Assembly (NCBI RefSeq): GCF_002093975.1
Contig: NZ_MSZZ01000023.1
Location: forward strand, 1-64,000
Reading direction: 5' to 3'
Source: Thermoactinospora rubra
GTDB lineage: Bacteria > Actinomycetota > Actinomycetes > Streptosporangiales > Streptosporangiaceae
Length of the DNA: 64,000 nt
The position numbers were made by a program, and so were the translations under genes. A model generated the notes under the pieces. It had not been told where the DNA came from. It worked only from the letters and a program-made list of their open reading frames with translations, and did not search any database. Positions 56,280 through 64,000 of this stretch are shown here, one piece after another (the stretch's first letter is position 1; each line of letters opens with the position of its first letter).

Positions 56280-57128
56280 ATGAAGCGAATCCTCGCCGGC
56301 GTCGCCGTCATGGTCGCCGCACTCCTCACGGCCGGGCCCGCCCGGGCCGCCGCCCCCGCCGACCCCGTTGAGGCGCTCGCCAAGATCCAGACCGCGGGCA
56401 AGGGCGTGTCGTTCACCGAGCGGGTCACCTACGTGGAAGGCAAGACCCGTGATGTCCAGCTGCGGCGCGAGGGCAGGCTGGCGTTCCGCAAGGGCGGCAT
56501 CGCCGCCTCCGACATCACCGCCAAGCTCAACATCAAGGCGAGCGACCTGCCAGAAGACGCCACGGAGCTCGGCAAGACCATGGCAACGCCGGAGCGCACG
56601 ATCTATGTCGGGTCGACGGCGTACATCTCGGGCGGCATGACCAGCACGGTCCTGCCCCACGACAAGAGCTGGGTCAAGATCGCCGACAGGCCGGCCGGTG
56701 GCATCCTCGGCCAGTTCGCGCAGCCCATCAACGTCGCCGAACCGGCCACGCTCAAGGCGTTGCTCAAGATCGGCACGAAGACCGCCTCGGGCTACCAGGG
56801 CGAGATCACCATGGGTCAGCTCCGCAAGGCTTCGGCGTGGACTCGCGCGTCCTTCCCGGGCAAGCCCGACCGCGAGCAGCTGCAGGAGATCCTGACCTGG
56901 CGGCTCACGCTGGACTCTCGCGGGCTCCCGGCACGCCTGGTCACCCAGGTGGTCGACACGTACCTCGGCCGCACCACGATCTACGACACCCGCTACACCG
57001 GCTGGGGCGCCACGGTGAAGATCACCCCGCCTCCCGCGGACCAGGCCATCACGATCGAGGAACTGAGAGACATCGCCGACGGCATCCCCCCGGTCCCGTT
57101 CCCCGGCCACGTCTCCGTCGGCTCCTGA
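56280..57128 (+). CDS. Secreted protein, copy 2 of a tandem duplication
   Basis: 282 residues from ATG 56280 with AAGGA upstream as in copy 1. The signal peptide (RILAGVAVMVAALLTAGPARA) and mature part follow copy 1 closely: GKGVSFTERVTYVEGKTRDV, RTIYVGSTAYISGGM, DKSWVKIADRPAGG, YTGWGATVKITPPPADQA. The differences are mostly conservative and there is no stop or frameshift, so both copies appear to be under selection. The tail differs more (IEELRDIADGIPPVPFPGHV versus PEELDEDIDELPTPFQGHV). Confidence 0.8.
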   Translation: MKRILAGVAVMVAALLTAGPARAAAPADPVEALAKIQTAGKGVSFTERVTYVEGKTRDVQLRREGRLAFRKGGIAASDITAKLNIKASDLPEDATELGKTMATPERTIYVGSTAYISGGMTSTVLPHDKSWVKIADRPAGGILGQFAQPINVAEPATLKALLKIGTKTASGYQGEITMGQLRKASAWTRASFPGKPDREQLQEILTWRLTLDSRGLPARLVTQVVDTYLGRTTIYDTRYTGWGATVKITPPPADQAITIEELRDIADGIPPVPFPGHVSVGS

Positions 57129-57171
57129 CGTCGCGGGTCGGTCGACGGTACGTCGCGGGGCGGTCGACGGT
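57129..57171. repeat. Two 21-bp direct repeats after copy 2
   Basis: Copies at 57129-57149 and 57151-57171 differ at one base; each contains CGGTCGACGGT with a GTCGAC palindrome. Period 22 bp. They lie between the convergent copy 2 and epimerase genes. Confidence 0.75.
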
Positions 57172-57199
57172 GGCGCGTCGCACCGCCCCTGCTGCTCTT

Positions 57200-57222
57200 C
57201 CGGTACGGCTGGGCCGTACCGG
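57200..57222. terminator. Terminator of galE-like gene
   Basis: CCGGTACGG-CTGGG-CCGTACCGG immediately after the stop of the minus-strand epimerase gene. There is no T-run on the minus strand after it. It may serve both convergent genes. Confidence 0.5.
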
Positions 57223-57223
57223 C

Positions 57224-58204
57224 TCAGGAACTCAGCCGCGACTCCCGCAGCGCCGACCACTCCAGCGAGTGGCGAATGCCGTCCACAAGCGAGTAGCGAG
57301 CCCGCCAGCCCAGCAGACGCTCCGCCCGGTCGGTGCGCGTGTAGGCCCCCGCCACGTCGCCCGGCCGGCGTGGCGCCTCCACGACCTCGATGGGCCGGTC
57401 CACCACCTGGTTGAACGCCTCCGCCAGCTCCCGGACCGTCGTGCCCGAACCGGTGCCGAGGTTGACGGCCGAGACGTCCAGCGCGTCGAAGCGGCGCAGC
57501 GCCGCGACGTGCGCCTCCGCGAGGTCCCAGACGTGGATGTAGTCGCGGATGCCCGAACCGTCGCGGGTGGGATAGTCGGTCCCGGTGATGTGGAACGGCA
57601 CGCCACGCTCGTATGCCTCGATCATCTTGCCCAGCGCGTGGGTCGGCCGCGGGAGCTGCAGGCCGGTGCGCATCTTCGGGTCGGCGCCGATCGGGTTGAA
57701 GTAGCGCAGCGACAGCACCCTGATCTTCCCTGTCGCCGCGATGTCGGCGAACATGGCCTCGCAGACCGCCTTCGTGCGCGCGTAGGGGCTCTGCGGGTCG
57801 ATCGGCGAGTCCTCGTCGACCGTGAGGTCCGCGCCCGCGCCGTAGATGGCCGCCGACGAGCTGAAGATCATGCGGCGGCAGCCGTTCCGGATGAGGTGGT
57901 CGATGAAGTCCAGGCTCTTGGCGACGTTGGCGCGGTAGTACCCGATGGGGTCGGCCACGGAGTCGGGCACCACGATCAACGCCGCGCAGTGGATGACGGC
58001 CTCGATGCCGGGGTGCTCGGCGAAGATCCGGTCCACCAGCGCCCCGTCGGCGATGTCGCCCTCGTAGAAGATCCTCCCGTCGGCGAACTCGCGCCGGCCC
58101 GTCACCAGGCTGTCGAGGATCACCGGCGTGATGCCCGCGTCGAGGCACGCCGAGGCGATCGTGCTGCCGATGTAGCCTGCTCCCCCGCTGATGAGTACGT
58201 TCAC
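57224..58204 (-). CDS. galE: UDP-glucose 4-epimerase-like protein (second copy)
   Basis: 326 residues. The same extended-SDR fold as the epimerase at 21.8 kb: NAD-binding GGAGYIGS, Ser in IFSSSAAIYG, the catalytic pair in SPYARTKAVCE, and DYPTRDGSGIRDYIHVWDLAEAH. The NPIGADPKMRTG and AGAYTRTDRAERLLGW segments place it in the GalE group. The two are only moderately similar, so one may act on a different UDP-sugar. Confidence 0.85.
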   Translation of the reverse strand: MNVLISGGAGYIGSTIASACLDAGITPVILDSLVTGRREFADGRIFYEGDIADGALVDRIFAEHPGIEAVIHCAALIVVPDSVADPIGYYRANVAKSLDFIDHLIRNGCRRMIFSSSAAIYGAGADLTVDEDSPIDPQSPYARTKAVCEAMFADIAATGKIRVLSLRYFNPIGADPKMRTGLQLPRPTHALGKMIEAYERGVPFHITGTDYPTRDGSGIRDYIHVWDLAEAHVAALRRFDALDVSAVNLGTGSGTTVRELAEAFNQVVDRPIEVVEAPRRPGDVAGAYTRTDRAERLLGWRARYSLVDGIRHSLEWSALRESRLSS

Positions 58205-58264
58205 CTGGCGCAGATTACCCCGAGATCGTGCGATCGTCGTCGCGGTGACGGCGAGGGCGCCCGC

Positions 58265-60520
58265 CTAAAGCTTCTCCAGCGGCGCGTAGGCGAGCAGCAG
58301 CGTCTTCTCGCCTCCGCTCCCGAAGTCGATCTTCACCTTGGTCTTCTCCGCGACACCGTCGACCGACACCACCGTGCCCAGGCCGAAGGCGTCGTGCGAC
58401 ACGCGGTCGCCCGGCGCCAGGGAGGGCAACTGCTTGCCGCCGCCGCCCTTCTTGGCCGCGGGCGCGGGCGCGGGCTCCCGCCGGGTGGCCGCGGTCCAGG
58501 CGGTCTTCTCCGGGCTGCTGCGCCACTCCACCAGATGTCCCGGCACCTCGCTGATGAAGCGGGAGGCCGGGTTGAAGGAGGGCGCGCCCCACGAGCTGCG
58601 GACGGCGGCCCGGGTGAGGTAGAGCCGCTTCTGCGCCCGCGTGATGCCGACGTAGGCCAGCCGCCGCTCCTCCTCCAGCTCCTTCGGCTCGCTCAGCGAC
58701 CTGATGTGCGGGAAGACGCCGTCCTCCATCGCCGTGAGGAAGACGACCGGGAACTCCAGGCCCTTGGCGGTGTGGAGGGTCATGAGCGTGACCACACCCT
58801 GGCCGCCGTCGGACTCGGGGATCTGGTCGGCGTCGGCCACCAGCGAGATCTGCTCAAGGAACTCCACGAGCGTCCCCTCGGGGTTGGCCTCCTCGAACTC
58901 CGAGGCCACCGAGACGAGCTCGTTGAGATTCTCCAGCCGCGACTCGTCCTGCGGGTCCTGCGAGCCCTCCAGCTCGGCCCGGTAGCCGGTGGCCACCAGG
59001 ACCTCCTCCGCCAGCGCCGACGGCGGCATGCCCTCGGCCTTGGCGATCAGCTCCTCGATGAGCGCGACGAACTCCCTGATCGCGTTCAGCGACCGCGGGG
59101 CCAGGCCGTACGCCTCGTCCGCGCGGCGCAGCGCCTCCCAGAACGGGATCCGCTCCTTGGACGCGAACGCCTCGACCGTCGCCTCGGCCCGCTCGCCGAT
59201 GCCGCGCTTGGGCACGTTGAGGATGCGCCGCAGCGACACCACGTCGTTGGGGTTGGCCAGCACCCGCAGGTAGGCCAGCAGGTCCTTGACCTCCTTGCGC
59301 TCGTAGAAGCGCACGCCCCCGACCACCTTGTACGGCAGGCCGGTGCGGATGAAGATCTCCTCGAACACCCGGGAGGCGGCGTTGGTGCGGTAGAAGACGG
59401 CCACGTCGCCGGGCCGTACGCCCTCCTCGTCGTGCAGCCGGTCGACCTCCTGGGCCACGAAGACGGCCTCGTCGTGCTCGTTGTCGGCCACGTAGCCCAC
59501 GATCTTGGGGCCGTCGCCCTGGTCGGACCACAGGTTCTTGGGCTTGCGGCCCTCGTTGCGCGAGATGACCGCGTTGGCGGCGGCCAGGATGTTCTGCGTC
59601 GAGCGGTAGTTTTGCTCCAGCAGGATGGTCCGCGCGTCGGGGTAGTCGCGCTCGAACTCCAGGATGTTGCGGATGCTCGCGCCGCGGAAGGCGTAGATCG
59701 ACTGGTCGGCGTCGCCCACGACGCACAGCTCGGACTGGTCGTCGCCGGACCTGATCAGCTCGCCGTCGACGGTGCGCAGCTCGGGGCGGCCCACCAGCTC
59801 CCTGATGAGGATGTACTGCGCGTGGTTGGTGTCTTGGTACTCGTCCACCAGCACGTGGCGGAAGCGGCGCCGGTAGTGCTCGGCGACCTCGGGGAAGAGC
59901 TGGAACAACGTCACCGTGTTCATGATGATGTCGTCGAAGTCCATCGCCCCGGCCTCGGTCAGCTTCAGCTGGTAGGACTTGTAGGCCTCGGCGAGGGTCT
60001 TCTCCAGGTGCGAGCCGGCCTTCCCCAGCGCGGTCTCGTAGTCGATCAGCTCGTTCTTGAAGTTGCTCACCTGCGCGGAGAACGACCGCGGCGGATAGCG
60101 CTTGGGGTCGAGGTCCATCTCCCGGCACACCATGGCCATCAGCCGCTGGGAGTCGGCCTGGTCGTAGATGGAGAAGCTGGAGGGGAACCCCAGCCGCTTG
60201 GCCTCCCGGCGCAGGATGCGCATGCAGGCGCTGTGGAACGTCATGATCCACATCGCCTTGGAGCGCGGGCCGACGAGCCTGTCGATGCGCTCCTTCATCT
60301 CCTTGGCGGCCTTGTTGGTGAAGGTGATCGCCAGGATCTCACCCGGATGCACGTCGCGAACGGCCAGCAGATACGCGATCCGGTGGGTCAGCACCCTCGT
60401 CTTGCCCGACCCCGCTCCCGCGACGATGAGCAGCGGGCTGCCGTGGTGAAGCACGGCCTCGCGCTGCTGGGCGTTGAGGCCTTCGAGCAAGGGATGGTCG
60501 ACTGGGACTCGGGTGGGCAC
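58265..60520 (-). CDS. pcrA: UvrD/PcrA DNA helicase
   Basis: 751 residues from GTG 60520. A superfamily 1A 3'-5' helicase for repair and removal of replication obstacles. Motif I is GAGSGKT (35-41), Ia ITFTNKAAKEM, II VDEYQDTNHAQY, III GDADQSIYAFRGA, IV LEQNYRST, V MTLHTAKGLEFPVV and VI YVGITRAQKRLYL. The C-terminal 60 residues (GDRVSHDAFGLGTVVSVDG...) are the PcrA-type RNA polymerase-interacting Tudor-like domain. It is divergent from the PIG-L gene. Confidence 0.95.
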   Translation of the reverse strand: MPTRVPVDHPLLEGLNAQQREAVLHHGSPLLIVAGAGSGKTRVLTHRIAYLLAVRDVHPGEILAITFTNKAAKEMKERIDRLVGPRSKAMWIMTFHSACMRILRREAKRLGFPSSFSIYDQADSQRLMAMVCREMDLDPKRYPPRSFSAQVSNFKNELIDYETALGKAGSHLEKTLAEAYKSYQLKLTEAGAMDFDDIIMNTVTLFQLFPEVAEHYRRRFRHVLVDEYQDTNHAQYILIRELVGRPELRTVDGELIRSGDDQSELCVVGDADQSIYAFRGASIRNILEFERDYPDARTILLEQNYRSTQNILAAANAVISRNEGRKPKNLWSDQGDGPKIVGYVADNEHDEAVFVAQEVDRLHDEEGVRPGDVAVFYRTNAASRVFEEIFIRTGLPYKVVGGVRFYERKEVKDLLAYLRVLANPNDVVSLRRILNVPKRGIGERAEATVEAFASKERIPFWEALRRADEAYGLAPRSLNAIREFVALIEELIAKAEGMPPSALAEEVLVATGYRAELEGSQDPQDESRLENLNELVSVASEFEEANPEGTLVEFLEQISLVADADQIPESDGGQGVVTLMTLHTAKGLEFPVVFLTAMEDGVFPHIRSLSEPKELEEERRLAYVGITRAQKRLYLTRAAVRSSWGAPSFNPASRFISEVPGHLVEWRSSPEKTAWTAATRREPAPAPAAKKGGGGKQLPSLAPGDRVSHDAFGLGTVVSVDGVAEKTKVKIDFGSGGEKTLLLAYAPLEKL

Positions 60521-60582
60521 CCACCTAGGTTAAGGCTCGCCACCGACGGAATGCGCGCCGTACGGGAAGGGTTGGAACGGGC

Positions 60583-61302
60583 ATGCTTCCGGACAACGAG
60601 ATCACCAGAGTGCTCACCGTGACCGCCCACCCCGACGACGTGGACTTCGGCGCCGCCGGCACGGTCGCGAAGTTCGTCGACCGCGGGGTCGAGGTGACCT
60701 ACCTGCTGGTGACGGACGGCGACGCCGGGGGCAACGAGCGCACGGTGGACAACGGCGGCATGGCCGAGCTGCGCCGCGCCGAGCAGATCGCGGCGGCCAA
60801 GGCCGTGGGCGTCACGGACGTGCGTTTCCTGGGCTACGCCGACGGCACCGTGGTGCCCTCCCTGGAGCTGCGCCGCGACATCGCCCGCGTGATCCGCCAG
60901 GTGCGCCCCGATCTCGTGATCACCCACCACCCGGACCGCAACTACCAGTTCGTCGCGCCCTCCCACCCCGACCATCGCGCGGTCGGCGGCGCCACGCTCG
61001 ACGCCGTCTATCCCGACGCGCGCAACCCGTACGCCTTCCCCGAGTTGCTGGCGCAGGAGGGGCTGGAGGCGTGGACCGTGCGCGAGGTCTGGCTGACCGG
61101 AGGCTCGACGCCGAACCACTTCGTGGACATCACCGACACCGTGGACCGCAAGATCGCCGCTCTGCTGTGCCACGTGAGCCAGGTGGCGCACCGCGAGGGG
61201 TTCGAGGAGTTCGTGCGCGGGCGGTGGGGAGAGCTGGCCGTACGCGCGGGCTTCGGCGAGGGCCGGTACGCCGAGGCGTTCCAGGTGATGTCGACCGAGT
61301 GA
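60583..61302 (+). CDS. PIG-L/LmbE-family deacetylase
   Basis: 239 residues from ATG 60583. The zinc site is AHPDDVDFGAAGTVA (His15, Asp18 region) and the later His in VITHHPDRNYQ and PSHPDHRAVG. This family includes mycothiol MshB and mycothiol S-conjugate amidase Mca; in actinobacteria many paralogues exist and this one is shorter than both. The substrate is probably an N-acetylated sugar. No mycothiol genes adjoin. Confidence 0.88.
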   Translation: MLPDNEITRVLTVTAHPDDVDFGAAGTVAKFVDRGVEVTYLLVTDGDAGGNERTVDNGGMAELRRAEQIAAAKAVGVTDVRFLGYADGTVVPSLELRRDIARVIRQVRPDLVITHHPDRNYQFVAPSHPDHRAVGGATLDAVYPDARNPYAFPELLAQEGLEAWTVREVWLTGGSTPNHFVDITDTVDRKIAALLCHVSQVAHREGFEEFVRGRWGELAVRAGFGEGRYAEAFQVMSTE

Positions 61303-61339
61303 GGGGTACGGCTCCCGCCGGGTTCGGGAGCCGGGGGCG

Positions 61340-61762
61340 TCAGGGGATGGAGCCCGGGGGCGCGACCCAGAGGGCGGGCTGGCCGGTGACCTCGGCGATG
61401 ACGTCGAAGTCGCGGTCGTAGTGGAGGACCGTGGCGCCGTGGACCTCGGCGCAGGCCGCGATCAGGAGATCGGCGGGGCCGATGCCGCGGTGCTGGGATT
61501 TCGCGATGAGCACTTGCTGCACTTCCAGCGCCCGGTCATGGACCTCCGGCGTCATCGGCAAGACGATCAGCTGCCGCTGCGCCTTGAGCAGCCGCTCGTA
61601 GTGCCCTTGGTCGCGGGCACTGTAGAAGACCTCGAGATCGATGACCGGGCAGGTCGCGATCACCTGCGTGCGGAAGAGGGGGTACAGGGCCCCCGCCACG
61701 AGGTCGCTGGTGCGCACGCGCGCCAGCGCGCTCTTGTCGGCGAGGTAGATCACCCCCGTCAC
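61340..61762 (-). CDS. vapC: VapC toxin, PIN-domain ribonuclease
   Basis: 140 residues from GTG 61762, overlapping the vapB stop by 4 bp (GTGA). The PIN acidic residues are present: Asp9 in YLADKSAL, Glu44 in VIDLEVFYSA, Asp98 in GIGPADLLIAA and Asp116/118 in HYDRDFDVIA. VapC toxins cut tRNA or rRNA with magnesium unless bound by VapB. The protein looks intact. Confidence 0.9.
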   Translation of the reverse strand: MTGVIYLADKSALARVRTSDLVAGALYPLFRTQVIATCPVIDLEVFYSARDQGHYERLLKAQRQLIVLPMTPEVHDRALEVQQVLIAKSQHRGIGPADLLIAACAEVHGATVLHYDRDFDVIAEVTGQPALWVAPPGSIP

Positions 61763-61974
61763 TCCCACGCGCGCTTCATCACCTCCGGATCCAGCAGGTC
61801 CGGGCTCCCCTCCGTGCGCCAGAACTCGAACGCCTCTATTGCGCTTGCCCTTTCCTCCGCGCGGCCTACCACCACCTGAAGCGCCGCGTGGACGGTCTCC
61901 CTCATCGTCGACGTGCCGAGCTCCTGCTGTGCTGCCTGGAGCAGCTCCTTGTCGATGTCGATCACTGTGCGCAT
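61759..61974 (-). CDS. vapB: VapB antitoxin, ribbon-helix-helix
   Basis: 71 residues from ATG 61974, with GGTGGAG four bases upstream. The first 45 residues form a ribbon-helix-helix: MRTVIDIDKELLQAAQQELGTS then MRETVHAALQVV. The acidic C-terminal tail (FWRTEGSPDLLDPEV) should wrap into the toxin. It is the first gene of the operon and would autoregulate through the inverted repeat 25 bp upstream. Confidence 0.9.
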   Translation of the reverse strand: MRTVIDIDKELLQAAQQELGTSTMRETVHAALQVVVGRAEERASAIEAFEFWRTEGSPDLLDPEVMKRAWE

Positions 61975-61999
61975 GACACTCCACCTCCGCACCTCCCAG

Positions 62000-62030
62000 T
62001 GTATATCAAGAACAGCGACTTTGATATACA
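62000..62030 (-). promoter_or_regulatory. vapBC operator, perfect 10-bp inverted repeat
   Basis: TGTATATCAA (62000-62009) and TTGATATACA (62021-62030) with an 11-bp centre, in an AT-rich island upstream of vapB. The TATAT-type arms are likely to overlap the -10 region. VapBC binding is inferred from family behaviour. Confidence 0.75.
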
Positions 62031-62162
62031 GCCGCCGAAAAACCGGCGTAGACGATTCACAAATCCGAAATTCCGACCATTTAAGGCTTGATAAGAAATG
62101 CGCGGGGGATGATCCACACCCCGGAGGTGAAGATCTCTCACCCCTGCCGGAGAATCTCTCCC

Positions 62163-62927
62163 ATGCTCACCGTCACCCCCGCCCTACCGGTGGTGATCGC
62201 CCTCCTCGCCCTGGGCGGGGCCGCGGTCGCGCGCTCCCTCGGCCACGCCCGGGCCGTCCTCACCGCCGGCCTCCGCGCCACGCTCCAGCTGGCCGCGGTC
62301 TCCCTGATCATCGCCGCCGTCCTGAAGGCCCTCCCCTGGACGGTCGCCTTCCTGCTGGCCATGTACGCCGTGGCCGGCCTCACCGCGGGCAGGCGCGTCT
62401 CCAGGCGGCGCCCGTGGGCGGCCGCGATCCCCATAGCCGCCGGAACCCTCCCCGTCCTGGCCCTCCTCACGCTCACCGGAGTGGCCCCCGCCCAGGGCGT
62501 CGTCCTCATCCCGATCACCGGCATCCTCCTCGGCGGCTGCCTGACGGCCACCGCGCAGGCGGGGCGGCGGGCGATGGACGAGCTCCAGACCCGGCACGGC
62601 GAGGTGGAGGCGGCGCTGGCCCTGGGGTTCCCTGACCGGGACGCCCGCATGGAGGTCTGCCGCGACAGGGCGGCGCAGGCGCTCCTGCCCGCCCTCGATC
62701 AGACCAGGACCGTCGGCCTGGTCACGCTCCCGGGCGCGTTCGTGGGGATGCTCCTGGGCGGCGCCGAGCCGGTCCAGGCCGGGATCGTCCAGCTCGTGGT
62801 ACTGGTGTCGCTGCTGGCCGCCGAGGCGGTGGCCGTGCTCGTCACGATCGAGCTCGTGTGCCGGGGGCGATTCGGGCGAACAGGTAACCCAGCGAGTTGG
62901 TCGCCAGATGCAGCATCGCCGGGGTGA
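62163..62927 (+). CDS. FetB-like (UPF0014) ABC transporter permease
   Basis: 254 residues from ATG 62163. Six to seven helices; the family's conserved end is visible: ALALGFPDRDARMEVCRDRAAQALLPALDQTRTVGLVTLPGAFVGMLLGGAEPVQAGIVQLVVLV. FetB works with the ATPase FetA to export iron under oxidative stress in E. coli. No ATPase lies within this window next to it, so it may pair with a distant one. The last 20 residues are antisense to the CPBP gene, with an 86-bp overlap. Confidence 0.8.
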   Translation: MLTVTPALPVVIALLALGGAAVARSLGHARAVLTAGLRATLQLAAVSLIIAAVLKALPWTVAFLLAMYAVAGLTAGRRVSRRRPWAAAIPIAAGTLPVLALLTLTGVAPAQGVVLIPITGILLGGCLTATAQAGRRAMDELQTRHGEVEAALALGFPDRDARMEVCRDRAAQALLPALDQTRTVGLVTLPGAFVGMLLGGAEPVQAGIVQLVVLVSLLAAEAVAVLVTIELVCRGRFGRTGNPASWSPDAASPG

Positions 62928-63528
62928 GCAGCCCGCCGTGGCGGCGCAGCTCGCAGAACAGCACCCCGGCCGCGGCGGTCGACACCACGCTGCCCGCCAC
63001 CACGCGGGGCACGTCCAGGTGGGAGTCCCCCGCCGTCAGCTCCCCCAGCGCCGGGTTGGCGCGCGCCATGTCCACGGCCGGCAGGATGTGCCAGAGCCCG
63101 AACAACGCCGAGGACACCGCCGTGGCATAGGCCGTCCCCCTCGTACGGCGGAGCATGCCGTACAGCGCGCCACGGAAACCCACCTCCTCCAGCAGCACCG
63201 TGCCGAAGGGCACCTGGATCAGCGCCTCCTCCAGCGCCCGCGCCCGTGACAGCGACAGCGCGCGCTCGTCGCGGAACAGCTCCCGGGTGCGCGGGATCAG
63301 GATCCCCGCCGTGTAGGCGGCGGCCACCCCGGCCGCCAGCGCCCCGCCCACTGCGGCGCCCCTGCGCCCGCGCTCGAAGCCCATCTCGCGCCACGACACC
63401 CCCGCACGGCGCGCCATGGCCACGAGGGCCCCGGCGGCCACGGCCGAGGTGAGCGGCGCCCAGCGCTTGGCGAGGCGGTTGTTCAGCACGTTGGCCGCGG
63501 CGAGCACGGCGATCGATCGGCCCAGCAC
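62842..63528 (-). CDS. CPBP-family intramembrane metalloprotease
   Basis: 228 residues from GTG 63528. About six hydrophobic segments. The Abi/CPBP (Rce1-like) motifs are LLEEVGFRGALYG (EExxxR, about residue 113), SALFGLWHIL (His, about 145) and the final LHLATNSLGY (HxxxN). The active-site set looks complete. Substrates unknown; it is convergent with the FetB-like gene and next to whiB. Confidence 0.87.
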   Translation of the reverse strand: MLGRSIAVLAAANVLNNRLAKRWAPLTSAVAAGALVAMARRAGVSWREMGFERGRRGAAVGGALAAGVAAAYTAGILIPRTRELFRDERALSLSRARALEEALIQVPFGTVLLEEVGFRGALYGMLRRTRGTAYATAVSSALFGLWHILPAVDMARANPALGELTAGDSHLDVPRVVAGSVVSTAAAGVLFCELRRHGGLLTPAMLHLATNSLGYLFARIAPGTRARS

Positions 63529-63537
63529 CTTGACAGG

Positions 63538-63798
63538 CTACGACGCCGCGGGAGCGCGCCAGCCCGCCGGGAAGCGCAGGCGGCGGCGTTCGTCGGGGGT
63601 CAGCCCGCCCCAGATGCCCTCGCTCTCGCCCGAGCGCAGGGCGTAGTCGCGGCACTCGGCCTGCACCTGGCAGCGCGCGCACACCGCCTTGGCCCGTGCC
63701 TCCTGCGCCCGCGAGGGCGCCAGGGGGAAGAACAGCTCCGGATCGCTGCTGCGGCAGGCGCCCCTGCGCAGCCAGCCGGCCTCGTCGGCGATACCCAT
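63538..63798 (-). CDS. WhiB-family iron-sulfur transcription factor
   Basis: 86 residues from ATG 63798 (an ATG at 63852 is upstream but the family starts here). Four cluster Cys are seen in GACRSSDPELFF, VCARCQVQAECRDYAL (CxxC...C), followed by the turn GIWGGLTPDERRRLR and a basic C-terminus. Wbl proteins hold a 4Fe-4S cluster and act with sigma factors in redox response, development and antibiotic resistance. Which Wbl class this is cannot be told. Confidence 0.93.
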   Translation of the reverse strand: MGIADEAGWLRRGACRSSDPELFFPLAPSRAQEARAKAVCARCQVQAECRDYALRSGESEGIWGGLTPDERRRLRFPAGWRAPAAS

Positions 63799-63870
63799 GA
63801 CAGCCACGCTAGAGGCGTGCGGCCCGGCCCGCATCATCCTCTGGGCGGACACGCGGATACACCGAGCACA

Positions 63871-64000
63871 TCAGCAGGCGCCCACCCCCTGCCGGTAGCC
63901 GCGTGCGAAGGCCTGCTGGCGCTGCTCGGCCGTCCCGTGGGCCTGGGGGTCGAACCAGTCCTCCTCCGGGTCGCCGGCGGCGGCCAGACTGATCATCAGC
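63871..64000 (-). CDS. C-terminal end of a probable neutral zinc metallopeptidase (YpfJ family), partial
   Basis: The last 42 codons before TGA at 63871-63873 read ...DWFDPQAHGTAEQRQQAFARGYRQGVGAC. The HGTxEQR...FxxGYxxG-x-C pattern is the characteristic end of YpfJ-type (KPN_02809) zinc metallopeptidases. The rest, with the catalytic HExxH, is beyond the window. Assignment is from the tail only. Confidence 0.6.
   Translation of the reverse strand, partial: LMISLAAAGDPEEDWFDPQAHGTAEQRQQAFARGYRQGVGAC

Overview
The window is very GC-rich (roughly 72 percent by eye), with GTG and TTG starts, a WhiB-type iron-sulfur regulator, a peptide ligase of the PGM1 type, a DUF6350 membrane protein and a D-Ala-D-Ala carboxypeptidase beside an SCO4848-type small membrane protein. 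This points to a filamentous actinobacterium. The style and gene set suggest Streptosporangiales (a Nonomuraea- or Streptosporangium-like chromosome), but that placement is inference. Much of the gene order (sucCD, DUF6350, purN-purH, mdh, trpS, carboxypeptidase, nucleoside operon) resembles the conserved chromosome core known from Streptomyces and relatives. I see no rRNA, tRNA, prophage or CRISPR array.

Layout. 1-1.6 kb: an IS200/IS605-type element with divergent tnpA (cut by the window edge) and an intact tnpB; its right end sits inside the 3' end of another gene. 1.7-4.2 kb: an MFS exporter divergent from its MarR regulator, then a Uma2-family nuclease. 4.2-11 kb: one minus-strand nucleoside uptake and salvage operon (bmpA, ABC ATPase, two permeases, cdd, deoA). 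11-20.4 kb: a phosphotransferase, an M20 amidohydrolase, a possible peptide precursor plus PGM1-like ATP-grasp ligase, cell-wall carboxypeptidase, YihY protein, an amidohydrolase divergent from a MarR regulator, and trpS. 20.4-27 kb: CNNM/CorC-type membrane protein, galE, a small membrane protein, a DUF11-type secreted protein, mdh, and a receptor kinase whose extracellular part is an ABC-type solute-binding domain.

28.4-33.5 kb is a compact peptidoglycan-recycling locus: an RpiR-type regulator and NagZ divergent from a Tat-secreted GHL10/DigH-like glycan hydrolase and AnmK. 33.5-38 kb holds an FHA-HTH regulator, citrate synthase, a DUF3017-like membrane protein, isocitrate dehydrogenase and a lipoprotein polysaccharide deacetylase. 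38-45.2 kb is a LacI-controlled sugar locus: two matching LacI-type operators flank the promoter region of a 1372-residue GH38 alpha-mannosidase, co-directional with a His-rich foldase-like protein and a ROK kinase. 45-55 kb: a small TTG-start membrane protein with a possible Shine-Dalgarno-masking hairpin, purH-purN, an FG-GAP beta-propeller, a RibD/DHFR-fold reductase, DUF6350 and sucD-sucC. Downstream of sucCD lie an intrinsic terminator and then five tandem 49-bp hairpin units that look like a stack of terminators.

55-64 kb: two tandemly duplicated secreted proteins with duplicated leaders, a second galE-like epimerase, pcrA/uvrD helicase, a PIG-L deacetylase, a vapBC toxin-antitoxin pair with a perfect inverted-repeat operator, a FetB-like permease, a CPBP protease, a WhiB regulator and the 3' end of a probable zinc metallopeptidase. 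The observations I rate most worth checking are the tandem terminator array after sucCD, the short acidic ORF ahead of the peptide ligase, the mannosidase/His-rich foldase/ROK operon, the peptidoglycan-recycling cluster, the IS605 TnpB with its guide-RNA region, and the SD-masking hairpin.
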